DNA of 5,091 nt, taken from the NCBI GenBank assembly GCA_003661865.1, contig QMWY01000110.1, forward strand, positions 1 through 5,091, written 5' to 3'. Under the pieces are notes generated by a model. That model was given only the letters and a program-made list of their open reading frames with translations. It did not search any database and was not told where the DNA came from. Both the position numbers and the translations under genes were made by a program. Below are positions 1-3,772 of this stretch, piece by piece. Source of the DNA: Thermoprotei archaeon. GTDB lineage: Archaea; Thermoproteota; Thermoprotei_A; Sulfolobales; Ignisphaeraceae. Positions within the stretch are counted from its first letter, which is position 1. The number at the start of each line of letters is the position of its first letter.

Positions 1-131
1 ACCTCGAATCCCGCATCCTTAAGCGCCCTAGCAACTACCTTAGCCCCCCTGTCATGGCCGTCGAGCCCGAGCTTCGCCACAAGAACCTTTGGTCTACGCC
101 CACCTAGACGGGGGGGCGTTACCGCAGACAT
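1..131 (-). CDS. mcmA2: Methylmalonyl-CoA mutase, B12-binding (small) subunit, N-terminal part
   Basis: Partial gene: it starts at an ATG on the minus strand (CAT at 129-131) and runs out of the left edge, so only 43 codons are visible. The peptide has a short basic N-terminus and then KVLVAKLGLDGHDRGAK, which is the first strand of a cobalamin-binding Rossmann domain with the DxHxxG motif. Asp24, His26 and Gly29 are the motif residues, and His26 would be the lower axial cobalt ligand. In archaea this domain is often a separate chain of about 140 residues that pairs with the large catalytic subunit to interconvert methylmalonyl-CoA and succinyl-CoA in the cytoplasm. A G-rich stretch about 7 bases before the ATG could serve as ribosome binding site. 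The divergent neighbour is a MeaB/ArgK GTPase, the usual chaperone of this mutase, which supports the call. The fragment alone cannot exclude another stand-alone B12-binding subunit, but the motif context is typical of methylmalonyl-CoA mutase. Confidence 0.9.
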   Translation of the reverse strand, partial: MSAVTPPRLGGRRPKVLVAKLGLDGHDRGAKVVARALKDAGFE

Positions 132-162
132 GCTTTAGCCCCCTTGATCATTTCCCTCTTAG

Positions 163-171
163 CTTTTTAAG
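163..171. promoter_or_regulatory. Shared TATA-like element between divergent mutase-subunit and MeaB genes
   Basis: CTTTTTAAG reads CTTAAAAAG on the other strand, so it resembles an archaeal TATA box in both directions. Its centre (167) is 36 bases from the minus-strand ATG at 131 and 38 bases from the plus-strand ATG at 205. This would put both transcription starts about 10 bases before the start codons. No second A/T-rich candidate lies in the 73-base gap. Bidirectional use is inferred from this symmetry. Confidence 0.5.
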
Positions 172-204
172 TTATGCATTGATTTCTATGGTGGAGAGCG
201 TGCT

Positions 205-1191
205 ATGGTACCAGCAGAAGATCTAGGAGGTGTTGTTGAGGAGGCGTTTAAGGGTGATAGAGTGGCCATATCTAAGGTAATCACGGCCATAGAGGAGGAC
301 CCATGGGCCCTGCGCAGCTACTTCCCCAAGATCTTCCGGGGTGGCGATTCTGTAGTTATAGGGATAACAGGTTCCCCGGGTGTGGGTAAGAGTAGCCTGA
401 TTAACCATATGATAAGGGCTCTGCGTGCGAGGGGGGACACCGTAGCCGTTATAGCTGTAGACCCCGCCAGTCCCTACAGCGGCGGTGCGTTCCTGGGCAA
501 TAGGGTAAGGGTCAGGACACTCGACGAGGGCACGTTCTTTAGGAGCATGAGCACGCCTCCCGAGGAGAGCATCCCCTGGAAAGCCGTGCTGGCTATGGAG
601 TTCCTATCATCCCTAGGCTACAGCTATGTGATAATAGAGCATCCGGGCGCGGGCCAGGTCAATGTGAAGATAATGGACTTCGTAGATGTTGTTGTAGTGG
701 TGCTGCAGCCCCTTACGGGTGACGATATCCAAGCGCTGAAGGCGGGGATAATGGAGATCGGGGACATTTACGTGGTTAATAAGTCCGACCTTCCACAAGC
801 GCAGATACTCTACATGCAGCTTAGGATGGCTATCGAGGATGTTGAGAGGCGCGGCTGGAGGCCCCCCGTGATCATGACCAATAGCATAAACGGAAAGGGG
901 GTTGAGAAGCTCATAGAAGCTATAGACTCGTTTATTGAGCACTCGAGTAGGAGCGGGTTGCTTAGCGATAGGAGAAGGCGTAGAAGAATTGCAGAGGTTA
1001 CGGGCATTGCCCAGGTGATGCTGAGAGAGGAGTTCGCGAGATTTACAAGGGGGAGCATCGCGTTAGAGGTAATAAACAAGTGTTTGAGAGGTGAGGTAGA
1101 TTTCCTAACAGCATCCGAGACCCTCTACAGAATGTTTATCAAGAGCATCTGTAATCCAGCTAACGGTGCCTCGAACCCTAAACCTGACTAA
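205..1191 (+). CDS. meaB: MeaB/ArgK family GTPase, methylmalonyl-CoA mutase chaperone (altered switch regions)
   Basis: Cytoplasmic G3E-type P-loop GTPase of 328 residues, the usual family length. In known relatives it binds methylmalonyl-CoA mutase and gates loading and protection of the adenosylcobalamin cofactor. Visible motifs are the P-loop GSPGVGKSS (56-64), VDPASP (85-90), NKSD for guanine recognition (192-195) and a G5-like TNSINGKGV (225-233), followed by an Arg-rich helix (256-261) and the C-terminal helical arm. The switch III signature Asp173/Gln176/Lys179 is kept. Several normally conserved sites differ: GDR is GNR (Asn99), the RSxATRGxxGGL loop is RSMSTPPEESIPW (113-125) and about 3 residues shorter, and ETVGVGQSE is EHPGAGQVN (145-153). 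The ATG at 205 is the only start in frame near the promoter and has GGAG 8 bases upstream. It lies divergent from the B12-subunit gene. The family is certain; normal GTP hydrolysis is not. Confidence 0.93.
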   Translation: MVPAEDLGGVVEEAFKGDRVAISKVITAIEEDPWALRSYFPKIFRGGDSVVIGITGSPGVGKSSLINHMIRALRARGDTVAVIAVDPASPYSGGAFLGNRVRVRTLDEGTFFRSMSTPPEESIPWKAVLAMEFLSSLGYSYVIIEHPGAGQVNVKIMDFVDVVVVVLQPLTGDDIQALKAGIMEIGDIYVVNKSDLPQAQILYMQLRMAIEDVERRGWRPPVIMTNSINGKGVEKLIEAIDSFIEHSSRSGLLSDRRRRRRIAEVTGIAQVMLREEFARFTRGSIALEVINKCLRGEVDFLTASETLYRMFIKSICNPANGASNPKPD

Positions 1192-1208
1192 GCACCGGGA
1201 TTGGATAT

Positions 1209-1270
1209 CCTCAGAGGTGGTTCCGCGCTCATCCCCCGTGGGGTCAGCGCTGGTAGCCCTCTCATCACCT
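1209..1270 (-). ncRNA. Candidate C/D box guide RNA, antisense to the meaB-downstream gap
   Basis: On the minus strand the order is C box GTGATGA (1268-1262), 14-nt guide, D' box CTGA (1247-1244), 8-nt linker, C' box GGGATGA (1235-1229, one mismatch to RUGAUGA), 14-nt guide, D box CTGA (1214-1211). Three of the four boxes are exact and both guides have the same length. Fourteen is longer than the roughly 12 nt preferred in archaea, and no clear terminal stem is seen. It fills the 109-base gap between the meaB stop (1191) and the likely start of the next gene (1301). By the D+5 rule the two predicted methylated target bases are both G, within rRNA or tRNA sequences I could not identify. Ends are approximate. 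It is a good candidate, weaker than the sRNA near 3000. Confidence 0.5.
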
Positions 1271-1276
1271 TATTTA
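1269..1276 (+). promoter_or_regulatory. TATA-like box for the membrane-anchored protein
   Basis: CTTATTTA centred at about 1273 lies 28 bases before the ATG at 1301, the spacing expected for a leaderless archaeal transcript. It supports the 1301 start over the upstream ATG at 1166. It directly abuts the C box of the minus-strand guide-RNA candidate. Confidence 0.4.
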
Positions 1277-1300
1277 CAGCCTCTACCCATATGGGCTGAG

Positions 1301-1801
1301 ATGATCCTGAGCCTCATAGATTTCGTTGAGGATAGGCCCATGCTTGCGCTACTCCTATTCTTCCTAATAGGGAGTGTTGTGGGAGGCGGGCTAATGAAGG
1401 TGTTTACGAGCGGAGGTGGCGTGGCCGTTACGGTCACAACTGTCGTAACCGTTGGTGGGAAGGGTCTATGCGTATCCCAGAAGGTCTACCTCGGCGAGGT
1501 GGTGGTAGAGGCTAACGACGTGTATGTAATACCATTAAATCTGCCCTGCATAGGTGAGTTGGAGGTGCGCATCGAGTCCCTCAGCTACTCATCAACGACG
1601 GCTGGGCTTAGGGTTGAGCTCGTTATGGGGGGCGTCAATGGCTCAAGGGTAATAGTACCTCCACTCAACAGCAACGGGAGGGTCGCTGTGTATCGGGTGA
1701 TCGTTGCTAAGGGTGTAGGCGCGCTTGTACTAAGGCCTACTGATGGTACGAGCCTAAGGATTAGGGTTACGGTGTTCTTTGAACCGCTGTTCCGCAGCTA
1801 A
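1301..1801 (+). CDS. Hypothetical membrane-anchored protein with extracytoplasmic beta-rich domain
   Basis: I do not recognise the family. From the ATG at 1301 it has 166 residues: a short N-terminus with charges (DFVEDR), one hydrophobic span at about 14-32 ending in a Gly-rich stretch, then a Gly/Val/Thr-rich linker (38-53, VTVTTVVTV-like). The C-terminal domain is dominated by alternating hydrophobic residues, as in a beta sandwich. Two cysteines (57 and 83) flank the start of that domain and could form a disulfide, which would fit an exterior location. The frame stays open back to an ATG at 1166 inside meaB, but I prefer 1301. The first 45 residues of the longer form carry no domain-like pattern, they overlap the candidate guide RNA, and a TATA-like box is placed correctly for 1301. 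The next gene follows after 39 bases. The coding call is fairly sure; the start is moderately sure and the function unknown. Confidence 0.7.
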   Translation: MILSLIDFVEDRPMLALLLFFLIGSVVGGGLMKVFTSGGGVAVTVTTVVTVGGKGLCVSQKVYLGEVVVEANDVYVIPLNLPCIGELEVRIESLSYSSTTAGLRVELVMGGVNGSRVIVPPLNSNGRVAVYRVIVAKGVGALVLRPTDGTSLRIRVTVFFEPLFRS

Positions 1802-1802
1802 C

Positions 1803-1809
1803 TATTTAG
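1803..1809 (+). promoter_or_regulatory. TATA-like box for the DUF434 gene
   Basis: TATTTAG is centred at 1806, just after the previous stop codon. A start about 26 bases on would give a leader of about 9 bases before the GTG at 1841, so this gene may have its own transcript. The box sequence is weak. Confidence 0.3.
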
Positions 1810-1840
1810 TACTGGCGTAGCAGGTCTGAAAGGGTATTGC

Positions 1841-2536
1841 GTGCTGGAGAGAAGGCTATGCCTAGCAGTTCACGACTACAGGTGGCTACTCGACCACGGC
1901 TATCCCCAGACGCTGTCGCTGGAGATCGTAACGAGGAGGTACATGCTTAGCCGTAGGGAGAGGCTCCTCCTCTACAGATGTGTCCATGATGGCCACTTCT
2001 CATCCGAGGTTATGCAGAAGCACGTGCCTGCAAACTACATTACCGGCGGGGGGATCGCCATTGATGGGTACAACGCTCTGCTAACCATTATAACGGCGAT
2101 TAGTGGGGACCAGGTGCTCCTATGCGACGATGGCTTTGTACGCGACCTGAGGGGGTCTAAGGTTAGGCGTGGAGAAGAGGGGGTCTTAAGGAGGGCCGCT
2201 AGAGAGATGGGTATGTACATCAGGTCGCTATCTCCTAGGGAGGTCGTAGTTGTTTTGGATGCGGCAGTTAGCCACAGTGCTGTACATGCGCATATGATAG
2301 CGGATGAGATCGGGAGGTTGTGCAGAGGTAGGGTTGTTGTTAGGCCTGTACTCGCCCGTAGAGTCGATAGCGTGCTTGGCGAGCTCGCTTCGAGCTACGT
2401 AATCGCCTCAAGTGATGCGGTGGTGCTATCGAGAGCCCGGTTGGTATTCGACATCGCTGGTAGGGTCGTCACCGGGTTTATTAAGGGTGTACGGCTTCTC
2501 AGCATTCTTCCCTGTCTCTACGCCTCGGTGGAGTAG
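1841..2536 (+). CDS. DUF434 domain-containing protein
   Basis: 231 residues, starting with GTG; no other in-frame start lies in the short upstream gap. The N-terminus DYRWLLDHGYP (12-22), followed by LEIVTRRYMLSRRERLLLYR, is the signature I associate with the archaeal DUF434 family (COG2454 type), whose function is not established. The C-terminal half carries regularly spaced acidic motifs at ends of predicted strands: IDGYN (74-78), DDGFVRD (96-102), VVLDAAVSHS (137-146), SSDAV (190-194) and FDIA (203-206). The order DGYN...D...SSD resembles PIN/NYN-type nucleases, in which Asp residues bind metal, but that fold assignment is my inference. No membrane span or signal peptide is present, so it is probably cytoplasmic. 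Its last 111 bases overlap the 3' end of a minus-strand gene. Confidence 0.85.
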   Translation: MLERRLCLAVHDYRWLLDHGYPQTLSLEIVTRRYMLSRRERLLLYRCVHDGHFSSEVMQKHVPANYITGGGIAIDGYNALLTIITAISGDQVLLCDDGFVRDLRGSKVRRGEEGVLRRAAREMGMYIRSLSPREVVVVLDAAVSHSAVHAHMIADEIGRLCRGRVVVRPVLARRVDSVLGELASSYVIASSDAVVLSRARLVFDIAGRVVTGFIKGVRLLSILPCLYASVE

Positions 2537-2929
2537 CCAGTACGTCTTGTAGAGTGCGAAGGCTATCAGGATCTGCGGTATGGAGATCGATACCGAGGTA
2601 TGCGGAGTGGCTGTACAGGTGGCGACATCTACGTATACAAAGGGGGCCCATATCCTAGAGGCGCAGCTTGGGATGTCCCTAGCCTCTAGCCATAGCCCTA
2701 GGCTCCCAATAGCGTAGAGAAGCGATGTTAGTAGAAGAGTTGGCCCAGGTCTATCCTCCACCAACGCTGCTCCTAAGGCTAGGACAACAACGGCTATGAT
2801 CCCCATTACGTAGATGCTGCGCACCTCAGATACATCACCGTAGATGAATGCAGCTAACAGAGCCACTAGGGATGGTGTGATAAGAACTGCTAGTAGGAAC
2901 GCCATCCTAGACCTCAAGTACCGCACCAC
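2426..2929 (-). CDS. Hypothetical four-span membrane protein
   Basis: Not a family I recognise. 167 residues from a GTG at 2929 (second GTG at 2926, ATG at 2905). Hydrophobic spans lie at about 10-30, 39-58, 64-82 and 115-134. Positive residues at the N-terminus (RYLRSR), in the short second loop and after span 4 suggest that both ends are in the cytoplasm. The larger outside loop (83-114) holds Cys89 and Cys105, a possible disulfide. Residues from about 132 to the end form a hydrophilic tail encoded opposite the 3' end of the DUF434 gene. A TATA-like element at 2951-2959 would place the transcript start at the GTG. No start codon occurs in the open frame further upstream, which is occupied by a guide RNA on the other strand. 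The hydrophobic periodicity and absence of a competing plus-strand frame argue that it is real. Confidence 0.6.
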   Translation of the reverse strand: MVRYLRSRMAFLLAVLITPSLVALLAAFIYGDVSEVRSIYVMGIIAVVVLALGAALVEDRPGPTLLLTSLLYAIGSLGLWLEARDIPSCASRIWAPFVYVDVATCTATPHTSVSISIPQILIAFALYKTYWLLHRGVETGKNAEKPYTLNKPGDDPTSDVEYQPGSR

Positions 2930-2950
2930 AGAGTTCGTAAGCCTGCAGAT

Positions 2951-2959
2951 GTAGAAAAG
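2951..2959 (-). promoter_or_regulatory. TATA-like box for the four-span membrane protein
   Basis: On the minus strand CTTTTCTAC is centred at 2955, 26 bases before the GTG at 2929, which fits a leaderless transcript. It is not a perfect TATA box. It lies only about 17 bases from the C box of the plus-strand guide RNA, so the two transcription units are packed back to back. Confidence 0.35.
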
Positions 2960-2973
2960 CAGTATGGGTACGG

Positions 2974-3029
2974 AGGTGATGAGGTGGACCGGTTCTGAGT
3001 AAGCGTGATGAGCGTGACCTATACTGAGC
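2974..3029 (+). ncRNA. C/D box sRNA (2'-O-methylation guide)
   Basis: All four boxes are exact: C box GTGATGA (2976-2982), 12-nt guide GGTGGACCGGTT, D' box CTGA (2995-2998), 6-nt linker, C' box GTGATGA (3005-3011), 12-nt guide GCGTGACCTATA, D box CTGA (3024-3027). This is the symmetrical archaeal design in which L7Ae, Nop5 and fibrillarin assemble on both C/D and C'/D' kink-turns. Twelve-nucleotide guides are the preferred length. The predicted targets are AACCGGUCCACC and UAUAGGUCACGC, with the modified base the fifth nucleotide from the 5' end (G in both) by the D+5 rule. I could not place these in rRNA or tRNA from memory. No convincing TATA box or terminal stem is seen, so the exact 5' and 3' ends are approximate. 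The RNA lies divergent from the membrane-protein gene, 46 bases away. Confidence 0.9.
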
Positions 3030-3049
3030 CCAGTGATAACCCCCTGGGC
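3028..3049 (+). repeat. Perfect 6-bp inverted repeat just after the D box
   Basis: GCCCAG (3028-3033) and CTGGGC (3044-3049) are perfect complements around a 10-base loop that contains a C-box-like GTGATAA overlapping the stem edge. It begins at the base after the D box of the sRNA, so it may help define the 3' end or processing. That role is inference. Confidence 0.45.
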
Positions 3050-3135
3050 ACTGCTCTTAGAAGGGGCTTCGGTCCGCGACCTCTCTCATCATGCATCAGC
3101 TGACCGGCAGGACGTCCACATCCTCACAGCGCAGC

Positions 3136-3155
3136 ATCCTTAAGCCATTAAGGAT
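3136..3155. repeat. Perfect 8-bp hairpin, ATCCTTAA / TTAAGGAT
   Basis: The arms 3136-3143 and 3148-3155 are exact complements around the loop GCCA. No T-run follows on either strand, so it does not look like a terminator. It could equally be a palindromic protein-binding site. No gene start lies close enough to assign it. Confidence 0.5.
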
Positions 3156-3231
3156 CTTCAACACCTGCTCCTAAAAGCTGTAGCGTCATGCTGCTCACCA
3201 GCTACTCGCCGCGTCTCCCTGCCCCTCCTGC

Positions 3232-3249
3232 TAGAATAGATTAGAATAG
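3232..3249. repeat. Direct repeat TAGAATAG spaced one helical turn
   Basis: TAGAATAG occurs at 3232-3239 and again at 3242-3249, separated by AT, giving a 10-base period. The arrangement could present two binding sites on one face of the DNA. It may also be chance in an A/T-richer patch. Confidence 0.4.
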
Positions 3250-3377
3250 GCAAGCACCATCATAACCCACGCAGTATCGACTAGGTGGTTTAACCTGCTA
3301 CTAACTGTTCTATGGAGCTACGTAAAGATAGGGCAGCCTTGCTTCTTTGCAGGGGCGAATATTCTTCTAAACCCGGT

Positions 3378-3397
3378 GTTGAGAAACGTTGAGAACC
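3378..3397. repeat. Tandem 10-bp repeat near the tRNA 3' end
   Basis: GTTGAGAAAC (3378-3387) is followed directly by GTTGAGAACC (3388-3397), with one mismatch. It lies 11 bases beyond the CCA end of the minus-strand tRNA gene, in its trailer region. No function is evident. Confidence 0.45.
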
Positions 3398-3407
3398 CTT
3401 GATTCTT

Positions 3408-3484
3408 TGGTGGGCCCGGGGGGATTTGAACCCCCGACCACCCGGTTATGAGCCGGGCGCTCTGCCGGGCTGAGCTACGGGCCC
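3408..3484 (-). tRNA. tRNA with CAU anticodon, probably elongator tRNA-Met
   Basis: Complete intronless cloverleaf on the minus strand: acceptor GGGCCCG pairs with CGGGCCC, position 8 is T, the D arm begins GCTCAG and contains the GG pair, and the anticodon stem is CCCGG/CCGGG. The loop CTCATAA gives anticodon CAT (bases complementary to 3448-3450). The T arm is GGGGG-TTCAAAT-CCCCC and the discriminator is A at 3411. The terminal CCA is encoded (3410-3408). It is not the initiator, because the anticodon stem lacks three consecutive G:C pairs next to the loop and the acceptor begins with a paired G. It could instead be tRNA-Ile2, whose CAU is modified to read AUA. I favour elongator Met from overall resemblance, without proof. 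All stems are perfectly paired and rich in G:C, as expected in a hyperthermophile. Confidence 0.96.
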
Positions 3485-3509
3485 CATCATAAAATCGGTA
3501 AAAGCAGCG

Positions 3510-3517
3510 GTTTTTAG
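3510..3517 (-). promoter_or_regulatory. TATA-like box for the tRNA gene
   Basis: On the minus strand CTAAAAAC is centred about 30 bases before the mature tRNA 5' end (3484). Transcription would start at about 3488, leaving a leader of a few bases for RNase P to remove. It sits directly after the zinc-finger gene stop codon, so the tRNA can be transcribed independently of that gene. Confidence 0.45.
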
Positions 3518-3519
3518 CT

Positions 3520-3663
3520 TTACTTCCTTCTTCTGCGGCTTCGTCTCACACGCCTTTTCCTAAGAGTTGTTCCCGTGGCTTTTCCATGGCCTATGAGTAT
3601 GTGGAGTATGTAGGCCCTGTGGCTTCTAAAGACACGTTTGCAGCGCGGGCACACGTAAACCAT
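3520..3663 (-). CDS. Small C2H2 zinc-finger protein with Arg-rich tail (47 aa)
   Basis: The reading frame from ATG 3663 to TAA encodes 47 residues. Residues 5-26 match the classical C2H2 finger exactly: Cys5-x2-Cys8-x3-Phe12-x5-Tyr18-x2-His21-x4-His26, including the hydrophobic core positions. After a GKATGTT turn the tail from Arg35 on is almost wholly basic (RKRRVRRSRRRRK), suitable for binding RNA or DNA. A strong TATA-like box (3690-3696) is 30 bases before the ATG, implying a leader of only about 4 bases. The frame is open for 19 more codons upstream, but those positions overlap the TATA box and contain only a TTG as possible start. I cannot name the protein: a ribosome-associated or nucleic-acid-binding factor is plausible, and small archaeal or viral C2H2 proteins are known. 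It lies 35 bases upstream of the tRNA gene on the same strand and is divergent from the PAC2-family gene. Confidence 0.82.
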   Translation of the reverse strand: MVYVCPRCKRVFRSHRAYILHILIGHGKATGTTLRKRRVRRSRRRRK

Positions 3664-3689
3664 TGGGTCTCCCGGTAGTATTTGCAAGG

Positions 3690-3696
3690 TATATAT
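3690..3696. promoter_or_regulatory. TATA box for the zinc-finger gene (possibly bidirectional)
   Basis: TATATAT is the best TATA match in the window. On the minus strand it is centred 30 bases before the ATG at 3663. On the plus strand it could also serve the PAC2-family gene if that starts at the TTG at 3737 (43 bases away). Confidence 0.6.
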
Positions 3697-3727
3697 CTGG
3701 TCTCCTGGGCAGTAGCGTGATCAGGAA

Positions 3728-3734
3728 TTTTTAA
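3728..3734 (+). promoter_or_regulatory. TATA-like box for the PAC2-family gene
   Basis: TTTTTAA is centred at 3731, 42 bases before the ATG at 3773. A start at about 3757 would give a leader of about 16 bases that contains GAGG at 3761-3764, 8 bases before that ATG. The set fits together and favours 3773 as the start over the TTG at 3737. Confidence 0.45.
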
Positions 3735-3772
3735 CGTTGAACCCTAAGCTGGTAGCAGACGAGGTTCTGGAG

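Larger units (their letters stand above)
3050..3407. other. Stretch between the sRNA and the tRNA without a recognised gene
   Basis: About 360 bases. All six frames are broken into pieces of fewer than about 40 codons and none resembles a family I know. The contents I can name are an 8-bp hairpin (3136-3155), an 8-bp direct repeat (3232-3249), a 10-bp tandem repeat (3378-3397) and a plus-strand reading frame of 26 codons (ATG 3312 to TGA ending 3392). The 3' end abuts the encoded CCA of the tRNA. It may be ordinary spacer, decayed coding sequence, or hold an unrecognised small RNA. Confidence 0.4.

Noticed and set aside
613..942. A 109-codon minus-strand open frame opposite meaB.
   Set aside because: It lies wholly antisense to conserved GTPase codons and shows no family pattern, so it is a shadow of the real gene. 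The same applies to minus-strand frames at 223-408, 810-1079, 2035-2220 and 3721-3906 and the plus-strand frame at 4837-5082.
1166..1300. N-terminal extension of the membrane-anchored protein starting inside meaB at ATG 1166.
   Set aside because: The extra 45 residues show no domain or signal pattern, overlap the candidate minus-strand guide RNA, and a TATA-like box is positioned for a start at 1301. It is kept as an alternative start only.
2930..3085. The membrane-protein frame stays open upstream to a stop at 3088-3086 and reads like real protein (SIGHAHHAYSEPVHLIT, then a hydrophobic stretch).
   Set aside because: It has no ATG, GTG or TTG in frame, and the His-rich part is simply the complement of the two GTGATGA boxes and guides of the plus-strand sRNA. 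The gene is taken to start at GTG 2929.
3040..3095. A minus-strand C-box-like ATGATGA (3092-3086) as a further C/D RNA.
   Set aside because: The following D'-like site is CCGA rather than CTGA, and no C' or second D box is at a suitable distance.
3110..3185. A short minus-strand frame ending VLKILNGLRMLRCEDVDVLPVS as a remnant of a decayed gene.
   Set aside because: Only about 24 codons between stops, no match to a family I know, and no continuation in adjacent frames, so there is not enough to call a pseudogene.
3408..3484. The window's own CAU tRNA as target of the sRNA's first guide.
   Set aside because: Only six contiguous bases (AACCGG) match the predicted target before it diverges, too few for a C/D guide duplex.
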